Assembly (NCBI GenBank): GCA_030027265.1
Contig: JASENG010000026.1
Coordinates: 1 to 40,414, forward strand
Direction of reading: 5' to 3'
Origin: Lysinibacillus fusiformis
GTDB taxonomy: Bacteria; Bacillota; Bacilli; Bacillales_A; Planococcaceae
Length of the DNA: 40,414 nucleotides
Shown here one piece after another: positions 1 to 9,162 of the stretch (within the stretch, counting starts at the first letter, position 1; every line of letters starts with the position of its first letter). The notes beneath the pieces were generated by a model that saw nothing but the letters and a program-made list of their open reading frames with translations, was not told the DNA's origin and searched no databases. The position numbers were made by a program, and so were the translations under genes.

Positions 1-34
1 TTCGCAATCACACGGATGATGTGACAACTTTTAT

Positions 35-64
35 ATTATATCACCTTAACGTTTTATATGTCAA
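35..64 (-). promoter_or_regulatory. rrn-type sigma-A promoter, most downstream of three
   Basis: On the minus strand -35 TTGACA (59-64) and -10 TATAAT (35-40) are separated by 18 bases. It is the strongest of three tandem promoters pointing out of the left edge. Downstream, 8-24 can form a short hairpin (TCACA/TGTGA). An rRNA operon follows bofA in Bacillus, so the target is probably the 16S gene just outside; that is inference. Confidence 0.75.
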
Positions 65-112
65 TAACTTTTTTCGAAAGTTTTTAACACTTAATTAAGC
101 GACAGTTTTTAT

Positions 113-141
113 ATTATATCATCAAACAAATTCAAAATCAA
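113..141 (-). promoter_or_regulatory. rrn-type sigma-A promoter, middle of three
   Basis: Minus-strand -35 TTGATT (136-141) and -10 TATAAT (113-118) with exactly 17 bases between. It shares the surrounding context GATATAATATAAAA with the downstream promoter, so the two look like a duplicated unit about 78 bp apart. Confidence 0.7.
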
Positions 142-193
142 TAACTTTCTTCGTTTTGTGATATTTTTTTGATCTGTCGTAGTGACTTGTATT

Positions 194-222
194 ACTATAT
201 CACTCCAGTTTTGTAATTGCAA
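194..222 (-). promoter_or_regulatory. rrn-type sigma-A promoter, most upstream of three
   Basis: Minus-strand -35 TTGCAA (217-222), 17-base spacer, -10 TATAGT (194-199). It continues the roughly 80-bp periodicity of the other two promoters. It lies just beyond the bofA terminator, so it starts an independent transcription unit. Confidence 0.55.
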
Positions 223-233
223 TAGCTTTAGAC

Positions 234-267
234 AAAAAAATTATTGGAGTACTGTTAATACTCCAAT
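234..267 (-). terminator. Terminator of the recR-yaaL-bofA transcript
   Basis: A perfect 9-bp inverted repeat (243-251 with 259-267, 7-base loop) is followed on the minus strand by a run of seven U (234-240). The bofA stop codon lies at the base of the hairpin. Confidence 0.85.
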
Positions 268-540
268 ACAAAGAACACCGGGGATCCCCAATATCGTGAT
301 TGTAATGGCCGAAAACAGGTTAACGGGGACTACAATATCATATCCATCTACAATAATATGAGCTATGTATAGCAGAGCAAAAGAGCAAGCAAGTTTAAAC
401 CAAAGAATTGCTAACTTTTCAAAAACTGCTCCAAACCCTACTTTTTTTCCTATTAAAATACAAAAAAAGAGCAGCGCACAAACAACACCAACAGTTATGT
501 ATGTTGTCAAACATATCTCTCCTTCCAAATATCCATTCAT
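241..540 (-). CDS. bofA: Pro-sigma-K processing inhibitor BofA family protein
   Basis: Membrane protein of 99 aa. In Bacillus BofA sits in the outer forespore membrane and holds the SpoIVFB protease inactive until the SpoIVFA/SpoIVB signal, so that sigma-K is activated late in the mother cell. What is seen: three hydrophobic stretches (about residues 11-30, 43-62 and 75-97) and the family's C-terminal signature, a V-P-x-N-L stretch followed by LGIPG. It is slightly longer than the B. subtilis protein (87 aa) at the N-terminus. The position next to yaaL and recR matches the Bacillus order and supports the call. It is followed by a strong terminator and then by outward rrn-type promoters. Its presence implies an endospore former. 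Confidence 0.85.
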   Translation of the reverse strand: MNGYLEGEICLTTYITVGVVCALLFFCILIGKKVGFGAVFEKLAILWFKLACSFALLYIAHIIVDGYDIVVPVNLFSAITITILGIPGVLCIGVLTVLQ

Positions 541-574
541 AGGAGCATATGCTTTTGCGGCTACCCTTAGTATG

Positions 575-790
575 CTATTTAATTAATATTTTTCGGATTC
601 TTGCTTCTTTAAATAAATAAAAATGAACACTTTCTGCAATTTTCCGATGTGCGATGACTTCTAAATCATAATCATCAACAAGATCTTCAATCACTTTCGC
701 ACTACTCCAGTCATCTTTTGTCTCTTTTATAAGATTGACCAATCTTTCGTCGAATTCTCTCTTTAATTTCCCTTTACGACTAAATATCAC
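575..790 (-). CDS. yaaL: YaaL family protein (DUF2508)
   Basis: Small soluble, charged protein of 71 aa with no membrane segment, rich in Lys, Glu and Asp. It matches the YaaL/DUF2508 family, whose function is unknown and which sits between recR and bofA in many spore-forming Bacillota. The start is GTG at 790; the ribosome-binding sequence upstream is a weak purine stretch (AAGGTGAGTGGAG), and no other start is plausible. The 165-bp gap to recR has no terminator I can see, so it is probably in the recR transcript. Confidence 0.75.
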   Translation of the reverse strand: MIFSRKGKLKREFDERLVNLIKETKDDWSSAKVIEDLVDDYDLEVIAHRKIAESVHFYLFKEARIRKILIK

Positions 791-955
791 ACTACTCCAC
801 TCACCTTATACTAATATCACAGGAACACATCGAAATATCATTTTGTGTCCAGAACAAACTATGTGGGAAAACATGTTATTAAAACTAATACAAACGAGTG
901 GGTTAAACATCTGCAACAAATCTCATTGTCACTACTTTAGATGATGATGAACAAC

Positions 956-1552
956 CTATAATTCACGGCGGCCTTCTAATGCTTTTGATAAAGTAACTTC
1001 ATCGGCATACTCTAAATCGCCGCCAACAGGTAACCCATGTGCAATGCGCGTAGTACGAATGCCGGAAGGTTTTACTAAACGTGATATATACATAGCTGTT
1101 GCTTCGCCTTCAATGGTAGGGTTCGTAGCTAAAATCAACTCTTGCACACGCTCGTCTTGCAGACGTGTAATTAATGAAGCAACATTAATATCTTCTGGCC
1201 CTACTCCATCCATTGGTGAAATTGCACCGTGCAGTACATGATAAAGCCCTTGATAATCACGCATTTTTTCCATAGCAATTACATCTTTCGGATCTTGAAC
1301 AACACAAATTGTAGAGATGTCGCGTTGTTTATCGGAACAAATTTGACACGGGTCTACATCTGTAATATGCCCACAAACAGAGCAATACATTAAATTTCTT
1401 TTGGCATCAATTAGTGCCTTAGCAAAGGTTGATACTGTATCTTCTTTCATTGTTAAAACGAAAAATGCCAGGCGAGCCGCAGTTTTCGGACCGATACCTG
1501 GCAATTTCATAAAGCTATCGATTAGCTTTGATATTGGTTCAGGGTAATACAT
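956..1552 (-). CDS. recR: Recombination mediator protein RecR
   Basis: RecR of 198 aa, the usual length. It works with RecO and RecF to load RecA on gapped DNA. Visible features: an N-terminal helix-hairpin-helix ([11 protein letters not shown], residues 17-27), a four-cysteine zinc finger with C57, C60, C69 and C72, then the Toprim domain (about 80-175) with the [13 protein letters not shown] motif. The ATG at 1552 is preceded by AGGAGG at good spacing. The gene follows ybaB by 12 bases, the classic ybaB-recR pair downstream of dnaX, and the three are probably co-transcribed. Confidence 0.97.
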   Translation of the reverse strand: MYYPEPISKLIDSFMKLPGIGPKTAARLAFFVLTMKEDTVSTFAKALIDAKRNLMYCSVCGHITDVDPCQICSDKQRDISTICVVQDPKDVIAMEKMRDYQGLYHVLHGAISPMDGVGPEDINVASLITRLQDERVQELILATNPTIEGEATAMYISRLVKPSGIRTTRIAHGLPVGGDLEYADEVTLSKALEGRREL

Positions 1553-1564
1553 GTATGTTTCCTC

Positions 1565-1879
1565 CTAGAATGGAAGGTTTAATCCTTGAGTGAATTTACC
1601 CATCGTTGATGAAGTTGTTTCTTCAATTTTCTTTAAGGCCTCATTTGTAGCTACAACGATTAAGTCTTCCAACATTTCCACATCTTCAGGATCTACTACA
1701 GATGGATCTAATTTTACGCCAAGCACTTCGCGTTGACCGTTTAAAGTAATTGTTACCATACCGCCACCAGCAGCACCTTCAAATTCCTTTGCATTCAATT
1801 CTTCTTGAGCTTCCATCATTTCTTTTTGCATTTTTTGCATTTTCTTCATCATGCCTTGCATATTTCCCATTCCACGCAT
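1565..1879 (-). CDS. ybaB: YbaB/EbfC family nucleoid-associated protein
   Basis: DNA-binding protein of 104 aa, called YaaK in B. subtilis and YbaB/EbfC elsewhere. Family members are dimers that bind DNA and help organise the nucleoid. The N-terminal Met/Lys/Gln-rich helix (residues 1-35) and the following [12 protein letters not shown] strand segment are typical. The ATG at 1879 has an AGGAGG site 7 bases upstream. Gene order dnaX-ybaB-recR is conserved across bacteria and supports the assignment. Confidence 0.93.
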   Translation of the reverse strand: MRGMGNMQGMMKKMQKMQKEMMEAQEELNAKEFEGAAGGGMVTITLNGQREVLGVKLDPSVVDPEDVEMLEDLIVVATNEALKKIEETTSSTMGKFTQGLNLPF

Positions 1880-1978
1880 ATTATAATTCCTCCTAATTAA
1901 TGTTCAATTTTTAAGTTTTACTAAAATCAGAAACCAATTCATACACAAATTCAAGTGACTGCATCTGTATTTTCCAAA

Positions 1979-3751
1979 TTAATCTTCTACTACCTCAACA
2001 AAATCCTTGCCAAACATTTTCTCCGCTTCCACAACCAATGGATCTTCAGAAGCAATTTCCTGCACATCATCAATAAATGGTTCATCATGGCCAGGACTAT
2101 CTGATACTGAATCTTCATCTGGAGAGTCCTTTTTCTGATTCAAACCATTTTCTTTAATGAAGTTTTGACGCAATGTCATCCAATCATTTTCAGGGATGCA
2201 TAACACTTCATACAGAGTTCCTGTCATTTGCGATAAAGCTTGTGCGAAAACGTTTGTAAATTCTCTATTTTCGGCAACCATTCGACAATGTATATCATAC
2301 TTGAATTTTATCACAAATGCACTACTTGAAGCAGCAACAGGTTCAGCTTCCGCTAATAAGGCAGCTTGCGATTTTTGAAGATGGCTTAGACTTTGAGCCC
2401 ATGCATTTTTGATATTGTGAATATCTTGTTTTGTTGCCCCTTTTAAAACTTCTCGAATACGTCCAATTGGTGCATTGAAGTTATTTGATTTGGCTCGAGG
2501 GCGAGGTGCTTCTTTCTGCTGAACAGCATTTCCCTGAACCTGCATTCCGTTTTGCAGCTGCATCGTTAACTGTTGAACCATTTTTTCAAGATTTGCGACC
2601 TTTTCATTCATGGCAGGGTCTATCGCTAAACTACCTACTTGAGCTTGGGCACTTACCCCACCACTATTTTGAACTTGGGCCATTTTTAAAAGGGCAGTTT
2701 CTAAATAAATTTTAGTATGGTGCGAGAAGCGCATTTCTTGCTGTGTTTTAGATAGTATATCGATATATCCGTAAAGTGTATCGGCGCTAAATTCATGGGC
2801 CAGCTGGATAAACTTGTCCTCCGGGGAGACAAGTTCCAACAGTTCCGTAAGTTCACTACTTGTTTGCAGCAATAATAAATCACGGAAAAATGTGATTAAA
2901 TCCTCTGCCAGACGCAGTGGATCCTTCCCATCGGCAATTAGTTCTTCAATCGAGGTAAGTACTTTTGCTATTTCTTTTGCTTTTAAGGACTCCACTACCT
3001 CATAAAAAATATCTTGGCTAATTGAACCGCTTACAAGTAACGCATTTTCCAGCGTTAGTGTGTCGCCGCTAAACGATACAACTTGATCCAACAAACTTAA
3101 TGCATCACGCATCCCACCGGCAGCAGCTTGTGCAATTACCTTTAATGCTTGTTCCTCGTAAGGTAAATTAATATCTTCCAACACGACTTTCATTCGTTCT
3201 AAAATATCGTTTGAAGATAACCGTTTGAAATCAAACCGTTGACAGCGTGAAATAATCGTTGCAGGCAATTTATGAGGCTCTGTTGTTGCTAAAATAAATA
3301 CCGCATGTGGAGGCGGTTCTTCTAAGGTTTTTAAAAGCGCGTTAAAGGCACTTGTTGAAAGCATATGCACTTCATCGATAATATACACTTTAAAGCGGGC
3401 ATTTGCCGGAGCAAACCTTACCTTTTCAATGATGTCACGCATTTCTTCAACACGTGAATTGGAAGCAGCATCAAACTCGATAACATCCGGATGCGAACCT
3501 TCTGTAATGCTTAGGCATGTTGGACATTCGTTACACGGCTCACTTGCTGGAGCTGTTTCACAGTTTAATGCCTTTGCAAAAATTTTCGCCGTACTCGTTT
3601 TCCCTGTTCCACGAGGACCAGAAAAAAGATAGGCGTGGGTTGTTTTATTTGCTAACAATGCATTTTGAAGGGTTCTTTTTACATGTGTCTGACCGGACAT
3701 TTCTCGAAAGCTCTGCGGTCTATAAACACGGTAAAACGCTTGATATGTCAA
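1979..3751 (-). CDS. dnaX: DNA polymerase III subunit gamma/tau
   Basis: Clamp-loader ATPase of 590 aa. It uses ATP to open and load the sliding clamp and ties the loader to the polymerase. Visible: Walker A GPRGTGKTS (about 45-53), a four-cysteine zinc site just after it (CNECPTC region), Walker B/DEVH (about 126), and the SRC sensor/arginine finger near residue 169. The C-terminal third is variable and rich in Gln and acidic residues, as in tau. The start is TTG at 3751, fixed by AAGGGGTG with a 7-base spacer and by the conserved YQAFYRVYRPQ N-terminus. In Bacillus scr lies directly upstream; here a 12-kb operon separates them, so dnaX has its own promoter. Confidence 0.97.
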   Translation of the reverse strand: MTYQAFYRVYRPQSFREMSGQTHVKRTLQNALLANKTTHAYLFSGPRGTGKTSTAKIFAKALNCETAPASEPCNECPTCLSITEGSHPDVIEFDAASNSRVEEMRDIIEKVRFAPANARFKVYIIDEVHMLSTSAFNALLKTLEEPPPHAVFILATTEPHKLPATIISRCQRFDFKRLSSNDILERMKVVLEDINLPYEEQALKVIAQAAAGGMRDALSLLDQVVSFSGDTLTLENALLVSGSISQDIFYEVVESLKAKEIAKVLTSIEELIADGKDPLRLAEDLITFFRDLLLLQTSSELTELLELVSPEDKFIQLAHEFSADTLYGYIDILSKTQQEMRFSHHTKIYLETALLKMAQVQNSGGVSAQAQVGSLAIDPAMNEKVANLEKMVQQLTMQLQNGMQVQGNAVQQKEAPRPRAKSNNFNAPIGRIREVLKGATKQDIHNIKNAWAQSLSHLQKSQAALLAEAEPVAASSSAFVIKFKYDIHCRMVAENREFTNVFAQALSQMTGTLYEVLCIPENDWMTLRQNFIKENGLNQKKDSPDEDSVSDSPGHDEPFIDDVQEIASEDPLVVEAEKMFGKDFVEVVED

Positions 3752-3792
3752 CTTTTTTCACCCCTTCTAATTTCCCTAAATATAGTAGCTAT

Positions 3793-3801
3793 ATTATAGC
3801 A
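3793..3801 (-). promoter_or_regulatory. Candidate extended -10 promoter for dnaX
   Basis: The minus strand reads TGCTATAAT, an extended -10 (TGN plus a perfect TATAAT at 3793-3798), about 42 bases before the dnaX start. No good -35 is visible at 17 bases, as is common for extended -10 promoters. Confidence 0.5.
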
Positions 3802-3869
3802 TAGGTCAGCTTCTCTTTTCCCTTCCAACGATAAAATTGCCATTCAATTGTTTAAATTACCTCTTAAAA

Positions 3870-3912
3870 ATGAAATCGGAGCTACCGTTATAAAGAGTAG
3901 CTCCAAATTTTT
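3870..3912 (-). terminator. Terminator of the MoxR/vWA operon
   Basis: Perfect 8-bp inverted repeat (3878-3885 with 3897-3904), followed on the minus strand by a U-rich run. It lies just beyond the last gene of the eight-gene operon and before the dnaX promoter. The plus side also has a T run, so it may work both ways. Confidence 0.75.
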
Positions 3913-3942
3913 CCGCGCCAAAATTAATCTTCTCTATGATTA

Positions 3943-6537
3943 TTACTTCTTCATTTCCTTCAATAATTGAGCTACATTTGTTTCTTCTGTTGCCGGTTTG
4001 GATTCCCCGGCATCTTTTTTCACACGTCCACCTTTTCGCAAAAAGCCCCACCCGAATCGGCGAATCGTAATATCAATGAAAAACAGCAGCATGCTCACTA
4101 ATACAAGCCAAGTCGTAATACTCTGTCTATCTGCACCTTTCCTTGTAAATTCACGAAAAGCTTCTTCTGGTTCTTCTAAAAATAAACCGCCGGTCCGCTT
4201 CGTGATTTGCTTCAATAATGTTTCATTTGGCTGGTGCAGCTCATATTCCTTACTATAAGGAATGGTCTGACCGGCCTGATAGATTGTGCCGTCCCCACTC
4301 GTGATTCGGAAAAAAACAAGTCCCGGGTCAGCCTCCACGGTCGCCCTCACTTTACTTGCAGAGATTGGATCTAATTGGACATCAAGCTCTTCCCCAAATT
4401 CATTGACTACATCAATATCCAAAAGAGGAGCCTGATTTGTAGGATCAGTAATCATAAATGAACCTTGTGCATCTATTCGGATATCATAAGCAATTTCACT
4501 ATAGGTTGGCAGCATTCTTGAAATTGCAGTCTGCCAGAAGTTTGGCCACTCTTCCCAGCGAGCCCAATCGCCGGTCCATGCTCCTGTTGAATCCGAGGTA
4601 AAAGCAAGTGTTCGCCCCAGCCCGTACTGCCATTCTGCAAGTACTGGATCTTCTTTTTCGCTTTCTGCAATGACCACGGCTGTTTGCTTGGCAGTCGTAC
4701 CGATATAAGCATTCATTTGTGGAACACCGTCCTGAAACAAGGCATTCCAGCTTTCCGCATTATAAATAATTGGATAGAAAGGATTATCCTCAATATAAGT
4801 TCTTGAAATCATTGCTGTTTCACGAGATAGAATCGAAGGAATGGTTGTTTCGTCCAGAACACTATAAAAACGTCCACTTCCCCACTCGCTTAAGCTTTCT
4901 AAAAGCGCCGCGTCTGCATCTGCTCCAATGGCAACCGTAGATAAAGTAATATTTTTTTCTTTTCCTGATTGTATCAATTCCTCATAACTGCTAGCGGTAT
5001 ACGACTGGCCATCCGTTAGTAAAATAATATGTTTTCGTTGTAATTCTATATCCGACAGATTTTCATATGCCAGTGCTAATGAGGAGTAAATTTCGGTACC
5101 CCCGCCAGGAGCAATCGATAAAACTGTATCCGCCGCTTTTTCCTTATCCTCCAATGGAGCTGTTTCAATGACTTCCCATGGGCGGTCATCAAAAGCAATA
5201 AATCCAAGGGTATCCCCATCCCGCAATAACTCAACTGACCGCGCAGCCGCTTCTTTTGCTAACTCAATTTTCGGCCCCATCATACTGCCTGACCGGTCAA
5301 GGACAATGACTAATCCAAGAGAGGGTAATTGTTGCTTCCCCTTTACTTCCATTTCAACCGGCAAAAGGGCTTCAATCGGTGTTTTAAAATAGCCCCCTAG
5401 ACCAAAACTATTCTCGCCTCCGACCATCATAAAGCCAACTCCGAAGTTTTTAACGGCTTGTTCGATAATGCCCATTTTGCTCTCTCCAACAAGGTGCCCC
5501 GGGATATTATCGAAAATAATGGCATTGTAATGCAAGAAACTCGATAATGAGTTCGGTAATTCACTTGAGGATATTACATCGTAATTAACAGAATTTGTCC
5601 CGATCGCCGATGCAATGGAAGAACCTTCTTCCCGGTCACTAACAATTAAGACCCTCGGCGTACTTTGCACCATTGTGACACTCGTTAATTTATTGTTCTC
5701 AAGTATGGCATCCTCCTCAACCTGAACAATAGCTTCATACTTTACTAAACCTTCCGCCTTTCCGACATGTCGGGAAGTAAAAACATTGGCTCCTTGTTCA
5801 AGCTGAACAGATTCTTGATGGATGAGTTGATCATTTTCATATAAATAAAGTTCCCCTTGTGCAGCCGAGGTTGCTTCAATCTCTGTTACCAACTGTTGTT
5901 GCTCCCCTGCATAAGCAACTTGCGGTGTCGTAAAGCTTTGAATCGATACATCCTCCGCTACATTTTGACTTAACGGAACAACATCGATCGAAACATTAGA
6001 ATCTGTTAATTTTGTAAGCTGCTCTGTGGCATTCCCCTTTGTTTCTAAACCATCTGTCAACAAAACGATGCGTGTTGCCTTTTTTAGGTCCACGATGCCA
6101 GTCGCTAGTTGTATTGCCTGCGCAATATTTGTGTCTCCTCTATTTGTCATGTCACTTAGTTCCGGCACACGTTCTAATGTATCGGAGAGCATCGACTCGG
6201 TTTGGAGATTGGTTGCAAAGGAGTAGACACCTACTTGATGGGTTTCTTTCTTAGATTGCAAGCTCTCCTCAATAAAGGTGGCTGCTTGATCTTCAACCCC
6301 TTCCAACGATGCAGAGCGGTCAATCAAAAACACTACCTGCTCCTCTTTTACAGGCAGCAATAAATAAGGAGAGCAAATAGCGAATACCAAGAGGATAGCT
6401 GCAGCTATTCGAATCAAAAAAACAATTTGCTGATTTTTCTTCAACTGCTTTCGTTCCTGCCACCATGACCAGCCGAAATAGGCAACCAGTGGTATGAGCA
6501 GCAATAGTCCGAGTGGGGCATCAATTCGCAAATCCAC
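3943..6537 (-). CDS. Double-vWA membrane protein with glutamine-amidotransferase-like domain
   Basis: Protein of 864 aa, last gene of the operon. Seen: two N-terminal membrane segments (about 9-25 and 38-60); a first vWA domain with an intact MIDAS motif D73-R-S75-A-S77; a class-I glutamine-amidotransferase-like region (about 290-400, with MVGGENSFGLGGY) without an obvious catalytic triad; a second vWA domain with intact DxSxS (DRSGS, near 411); a mixed C-terminal domain; and one membrane helix near 802-826. The family is annotated only as vWA domain-containing protein, and such proteins accompany MoxR ATPases. The vWA domains probably bind Mg2+-dependent partners outside the membrane (inference). 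The GTG start at 6537 follows GGGAGGTG and overlaps the previous gene by 17 bp. Function unknown. Confidence 0.85.
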   Translation of the reverse strand: MDLRIDAPLGLLLLIPLVAYFGWSWWQERKQLKKNQQIVFLIRIAAAILLVFAICSPYLLLPVKEEQVVFLIDRSASLEGVEDQAATFIEESLQSKKETHQVGVYSFATNLQTESMLSDTLERVPELSDMTNRGDTNIAQAIQLATGIVDLKKATRIVLLTDGLETKGNATEQLTKLTDSNVSIDVVPLSQNVAEDVSIQSFTTPQVAYAGEQQQLVTEIEATSAAQGELYLYENDQLIHQESVQLEQGANVFTSRHVGKAEGLVKYEAIVQVEEDAILENNKLTSVTMVQSTPRVLIVSDREEGSSIASAIGTNSVNYDVISSSELPNSLSSFLHYNAIIFDNIPGHLVGESKMGIIEQAVKNFGVGFMMVGGENSFGLGGYFKTPIEALLPVEMEVKGKQQLPSLGLVIVLDRSGSMMGPKIELAKEAAARSVELLRDGDTLGFIAFDDRPWEVIETAPLEDKEKAADTVLSIAPGGGTEIYSSLALAYENLSDIELQRKHIILLTDGQSYTASSYEELIQSGKEKNITLSTVAIGADADAALLESLSEWGSGRFYSVLDETTIPSILSRETAMISRTYIEDNPFYPIIYNAESWNALFQDGVPQMNAYIGTTAKQTAVVIAESEKEDPVLAEWQYGLGRTLAFTSDSTGAWTGDWARWEEWPNFWQTAISRMLPTYSEIAYDIRIDAQGSFMITDPTNQAPLLDIDVVNEFGEELDVQLDPISASKVRATVEADPGLVFFRITSGDGTIYQAGQTIPYSKEYELHQPNETLLKQITKRTGGLFLEEPEEAFREFTRKGADRQSITTWLVLVSMLLFFIDITIRRFGWGFLRKGGRVKKDAGESKPATEETNVAQLLKEMKK

Positions 6538-8272
6538 GTCTTCTTTGCACCTCCCACTCTAGTACGAGTAATAAAAGAATTGGTATGAGCAGCCATTGTA
6601 TAAAGGATTTTTTCGTTATTTCCTCTTCTCCACCAGGTGGAACAGTCCCCAATTCAAAGCTAGTACCTTCTTGAATCGAACGTTCCTGGCTTGAAAGCTG
6701 AACGATAAATTTTTTATCCTCATCCTTCGAGCGGATAGTATAGACCCCCGGTATCTTTGGCGCCTTAAACTCACTGCCTCCCTGCACCGAAGTGATATAC
6801 TCCTCCTCACTAGAATAAATCTCCCACTCCCCTGAAGTAAGAGCTACTGCTCGACTTTCATTTGGCGAAAAGGTACCTAAGCTTTGAGTCCCTTCCATTA
6901 GTTCGTTTTGAATCCCCCACAATAGAAGAGGGAAGGATGGATGCAGCGGCCAATCCGTTGATTGAATATCGGCTAAAATCACAATATCTCCTCTTGGTGA
7001 CCGTTGAACAAAAGGTTTTTCGCCAATTGCAGCAATCGTTGTAAAATTATCAAAAGCAGGATAAATCGAACTGACATAGACATCTTCCAAAGAACTAAAA
7101 GCAAATAACGAATCCTGCGAGACATCAACTAGCGCTTTCACTTCTTGCGTTTTCTCGTCGTCCCGTCCAATTAAAACGATGGGAGATTCCGATTTTTCGA
7201 GAAGTTCTGCTTGATTTGTCACAAGCGTCACGCCTTCCATTGAAACCAACTGATCTGAAGGAACAATTTTCACATCGGTATTTAAAGCTTGAAACCCTTT
7301 TTGTACGAGCTGATGCATTCGCTGGTCTATGACGATTTGAGACGTCCCACTTCCGATCAAGGTCATCATCGTATTATCTAGTCCATAATCATCATCTGCT
7401 TGAATCATCGCTGTTAATAACTCCGTTTGCGGAAGACTCTCGTAGGTTTTAGACCACGATTCCTTTGCTTGCAGCGTAATTGCTTCCTGCAAAATCGGCT
7501 GATTCTTTCCATCCAATAAAGAAAGTTCCACTACCTGCTCGCTTTTAGTTTCATTTTTCAACTGAACAAGAGCAAGCGTAGTATCTTCTAGCGCAGTAGC
7601 GGCCAATCGAGTAATCGACACATTTTCTAGCCCTTTACTTGCCCCCTTTACAACCCAGAATATTTTCTCACTTTCAATAGGAAGCTCGCCCCGTTCAACA
7701 GAGTCAGTAAACAAATAGATGGACGTAGTCGAATCTCCAACAAAAGCATTCGCCAGATCAATTGCTTTTGGCAGCTGTTGTTCTTCGTAGGTTATCTCCA
7801 ACTCTTCAATCGCTTTATGTATGACCGAGGCTCGTGTTTCTTGGCGAATAATCGTTTTTGGTTCGTCTCCTGTTGCGATAATCGTCAAAGGTCTGCCTTC
7901 TAAAGCAGAGATATAAGACTTCATTTCTTCTTTATGCTGCTCAAAGACTGGTTCTCCCCCATCTTCGGCAAGCATCGTTGCGGATGTATCCACAATCCAA
8001 ATGGATTGAACGCCTGCAATTTCTGTTGTTCTTACAAAAGGATTCATGAGCGCCAGGATAAATAAAAGCAGGGCTAATAACTGTAAATATAGCAGGGCAT
8101 TTTTTTGCAAGTGCTTTAAATACGGCGAAGCCTTTGTTTCCTGCATGGCCTCATCCCAGAAGAGAGTCGAGGAAACGGGCTGATCTTTATATTTTTTGCG
8201 GAAGAAATAATATAGAAGGACGATAACCGGTATGAATGCCGTCCATAGAAATAGTAAATTAGTAAATCCCAA
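6521..8272 (-). CDS. BatA-like vWA membrane protein
   Basis: Protein of 583 aa. The N-terminus (two membrane segments, about 5-24 and 58-78) matches the aerotolerance-regulator BatA N-terminal family, followed by a vWA-like domain. Its MIDAS is D95-T-S97-A-T99, with Thr replacing the last Ser of DxSxS. A C-terminal helix (about 558-574) anchors it again. The middle (about 180-530) is beta-rich with no motif I recognise. The start is TTG at 8272, supported by GAGGTG 7 bases upstream; this overlaps the DUF58 stop. BatA-type proteins sit next to MoxR/DUF58 genes in many phyla, with a proposed but poorly proven envelope role. Confidence 0.8.
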   Translation of the reverse strand: MGFTNLLFLWTAFIPVIVLLYYFFRKKYKDQPVSSTLFWDEAMQETKASPYLKHLQKNALLYLQLLALLLFILALMNPFVRTTEIAGVQSIWIVDTSATMLAEDGGEPVFEQHKEEMKSYISALEGRPLTIIATGDEPKTIIRQETRASVIHKAIEELEITYEEQQLPKAIDLANAFVGDSTTSIYLFTDSVERGELPIESEKIFWVVKGASKGLENVSITRLAATALEDTTLALVQLKNETKSEQVVELSLLDGKNQPILQEAITLQAKESWSKTYESLPQTELLTAMIQADDDYGLDNTMMTLIGSGTSQIVIDQRMHQLVQKGFQALNTDVKIVPSDQLVSMEGVTLVTNQAELLEKSESPIVLIGRDDEKTQEVKALVDVSQDSLFAFSSLEDVYVSSIYPAFDNFTTIAAIGEKPFVQRSPRGDIVILADIQSTDWPLHPSFPLLLWGIQNELMEGTQSLGTFSPNESRAVALTSGEWEIYSSEEEYITSVQGGSEFKAPKIPGVYTIRSKDEDKKFIVQLSSQERSIQEGTSFELGTVPPGGEEEITKKSFIQWLLIPILLLLVLEWEVQRRRGFAN

Positions 8273-8283
8273 AAAGCTTCACC

Positions 8284-9162
8284 TCACTGTACCCAATGCA
8301 ACTTGAGCAGTTTATGGAAAATGGCATTTTGCAAGCCCTCTTCCACTACAAGCTGAATTTTTCGAATGCCGTAACGATTAGCTAAAGCATCAAATTCCGC
8401 TTCATGCATGACTCTTGTTTTTTCATAGCCTGCCAATATACGATTCGAAACAGATACATTCACATCTTGTTTCGTCTCTGCATCAATCAAGCGGATATCT
8501 CCTGAATAGGATGGATTTAATTCATCCTCCGTCAAAATTTGAATACAACGAATATCTCCCGCAAACCGCGGTAATCGTTTAAAAAGCTGCTCCCATTCAG
8601 CAATTGGTTCAAGTCCATCGGTAAGTACAAACAAAACCGTACTATCCTTTGGCAATACTTTAATACCTTCCCGCGCAAAGCTGCCTGTACCATTTGCTTC
8701 TTCCAGCCCAGCGACCAATTGTAAAAAAGGTTTTCGGTAAGTTGCCCCTTTTCGTCTAAATGGAAGAGCTGTCTTTTCTCCCACATAAGAAAAGGACAAT
8801 CGATCATCCCGATTTAAAACCATTAGTCCAATGGCTGAAGCAATTTGTCTTGCAAACATCCACTTTTTCTCTTCACCCATGGACCGAGTCGCATCCAACA
8901 AAATATGTACCCGCATCTCTTGTTCATCTAGAAAACGTTTTATAAAGTATTTTTCTGTCCGTGCATAGACATTCCAATCCACCTGTCTTACATCATCCCC
9001 TAATGTGTATTCACGGAAGTCGGAAAAGTCGAGGGATGCACCGAATCTTTGGGAACGATTGCCTCCTTTATGTTGTCCGCGCAGTTTGGAGGAAGTTGCA
9101 ATCGACAAACGCCCGATTTTAGTAATCCACTCATCAGGTAAAATGATTCTTTTTTGATTCAT
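8284..9162 (-). CDS. DUF58 domain-containing protein
   Basis: Protein of 292 aa, soluble by sequence. The DUF58 core is clear (DFREYTLGDDVRQVDWN, residues 48-64), followed by a vWA-like strand with D90-A-T92-R-S94, a DxTxS variant of the MIDAS motif. DUF58 proteins are the usual partner of MoxR ATPases. Unlike many, this one lacks N-terminal membrane helices. Its ATG overlaps the moxR stop codon (ATGA), so translation is coupled. In B. subtilis the comparable pair is yeaC-yeaD, but the rest of this operon differs from that locus. Confidence 0.9.
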   Translation of the reverse strand: MNQKRIILPDEWITKIGRLSIATSSKLRGQHKGGNRSQRFGASLDFSDFREYTLGDDVRQVDWNVYARTEKYFIKRFLDEQEMRVHILLDATRSMGEEKKWMFARQIASAIGLMVLNRDDRLSFSYVGEKTALPFRRKGATYRKPFLQLVAGLEEANGTGSFAREGIKVLPKDSTVLFVLTDGLEPIAEWEQLFKRLPRFAGDIRCIQILTEDELNPSYSGDIRLIDAETKQDVNVSVSNRILAGYEKTRVMHEAEFDALANRYGIRKIQLVVEEGLQNAIFHKLLKLHWVQ

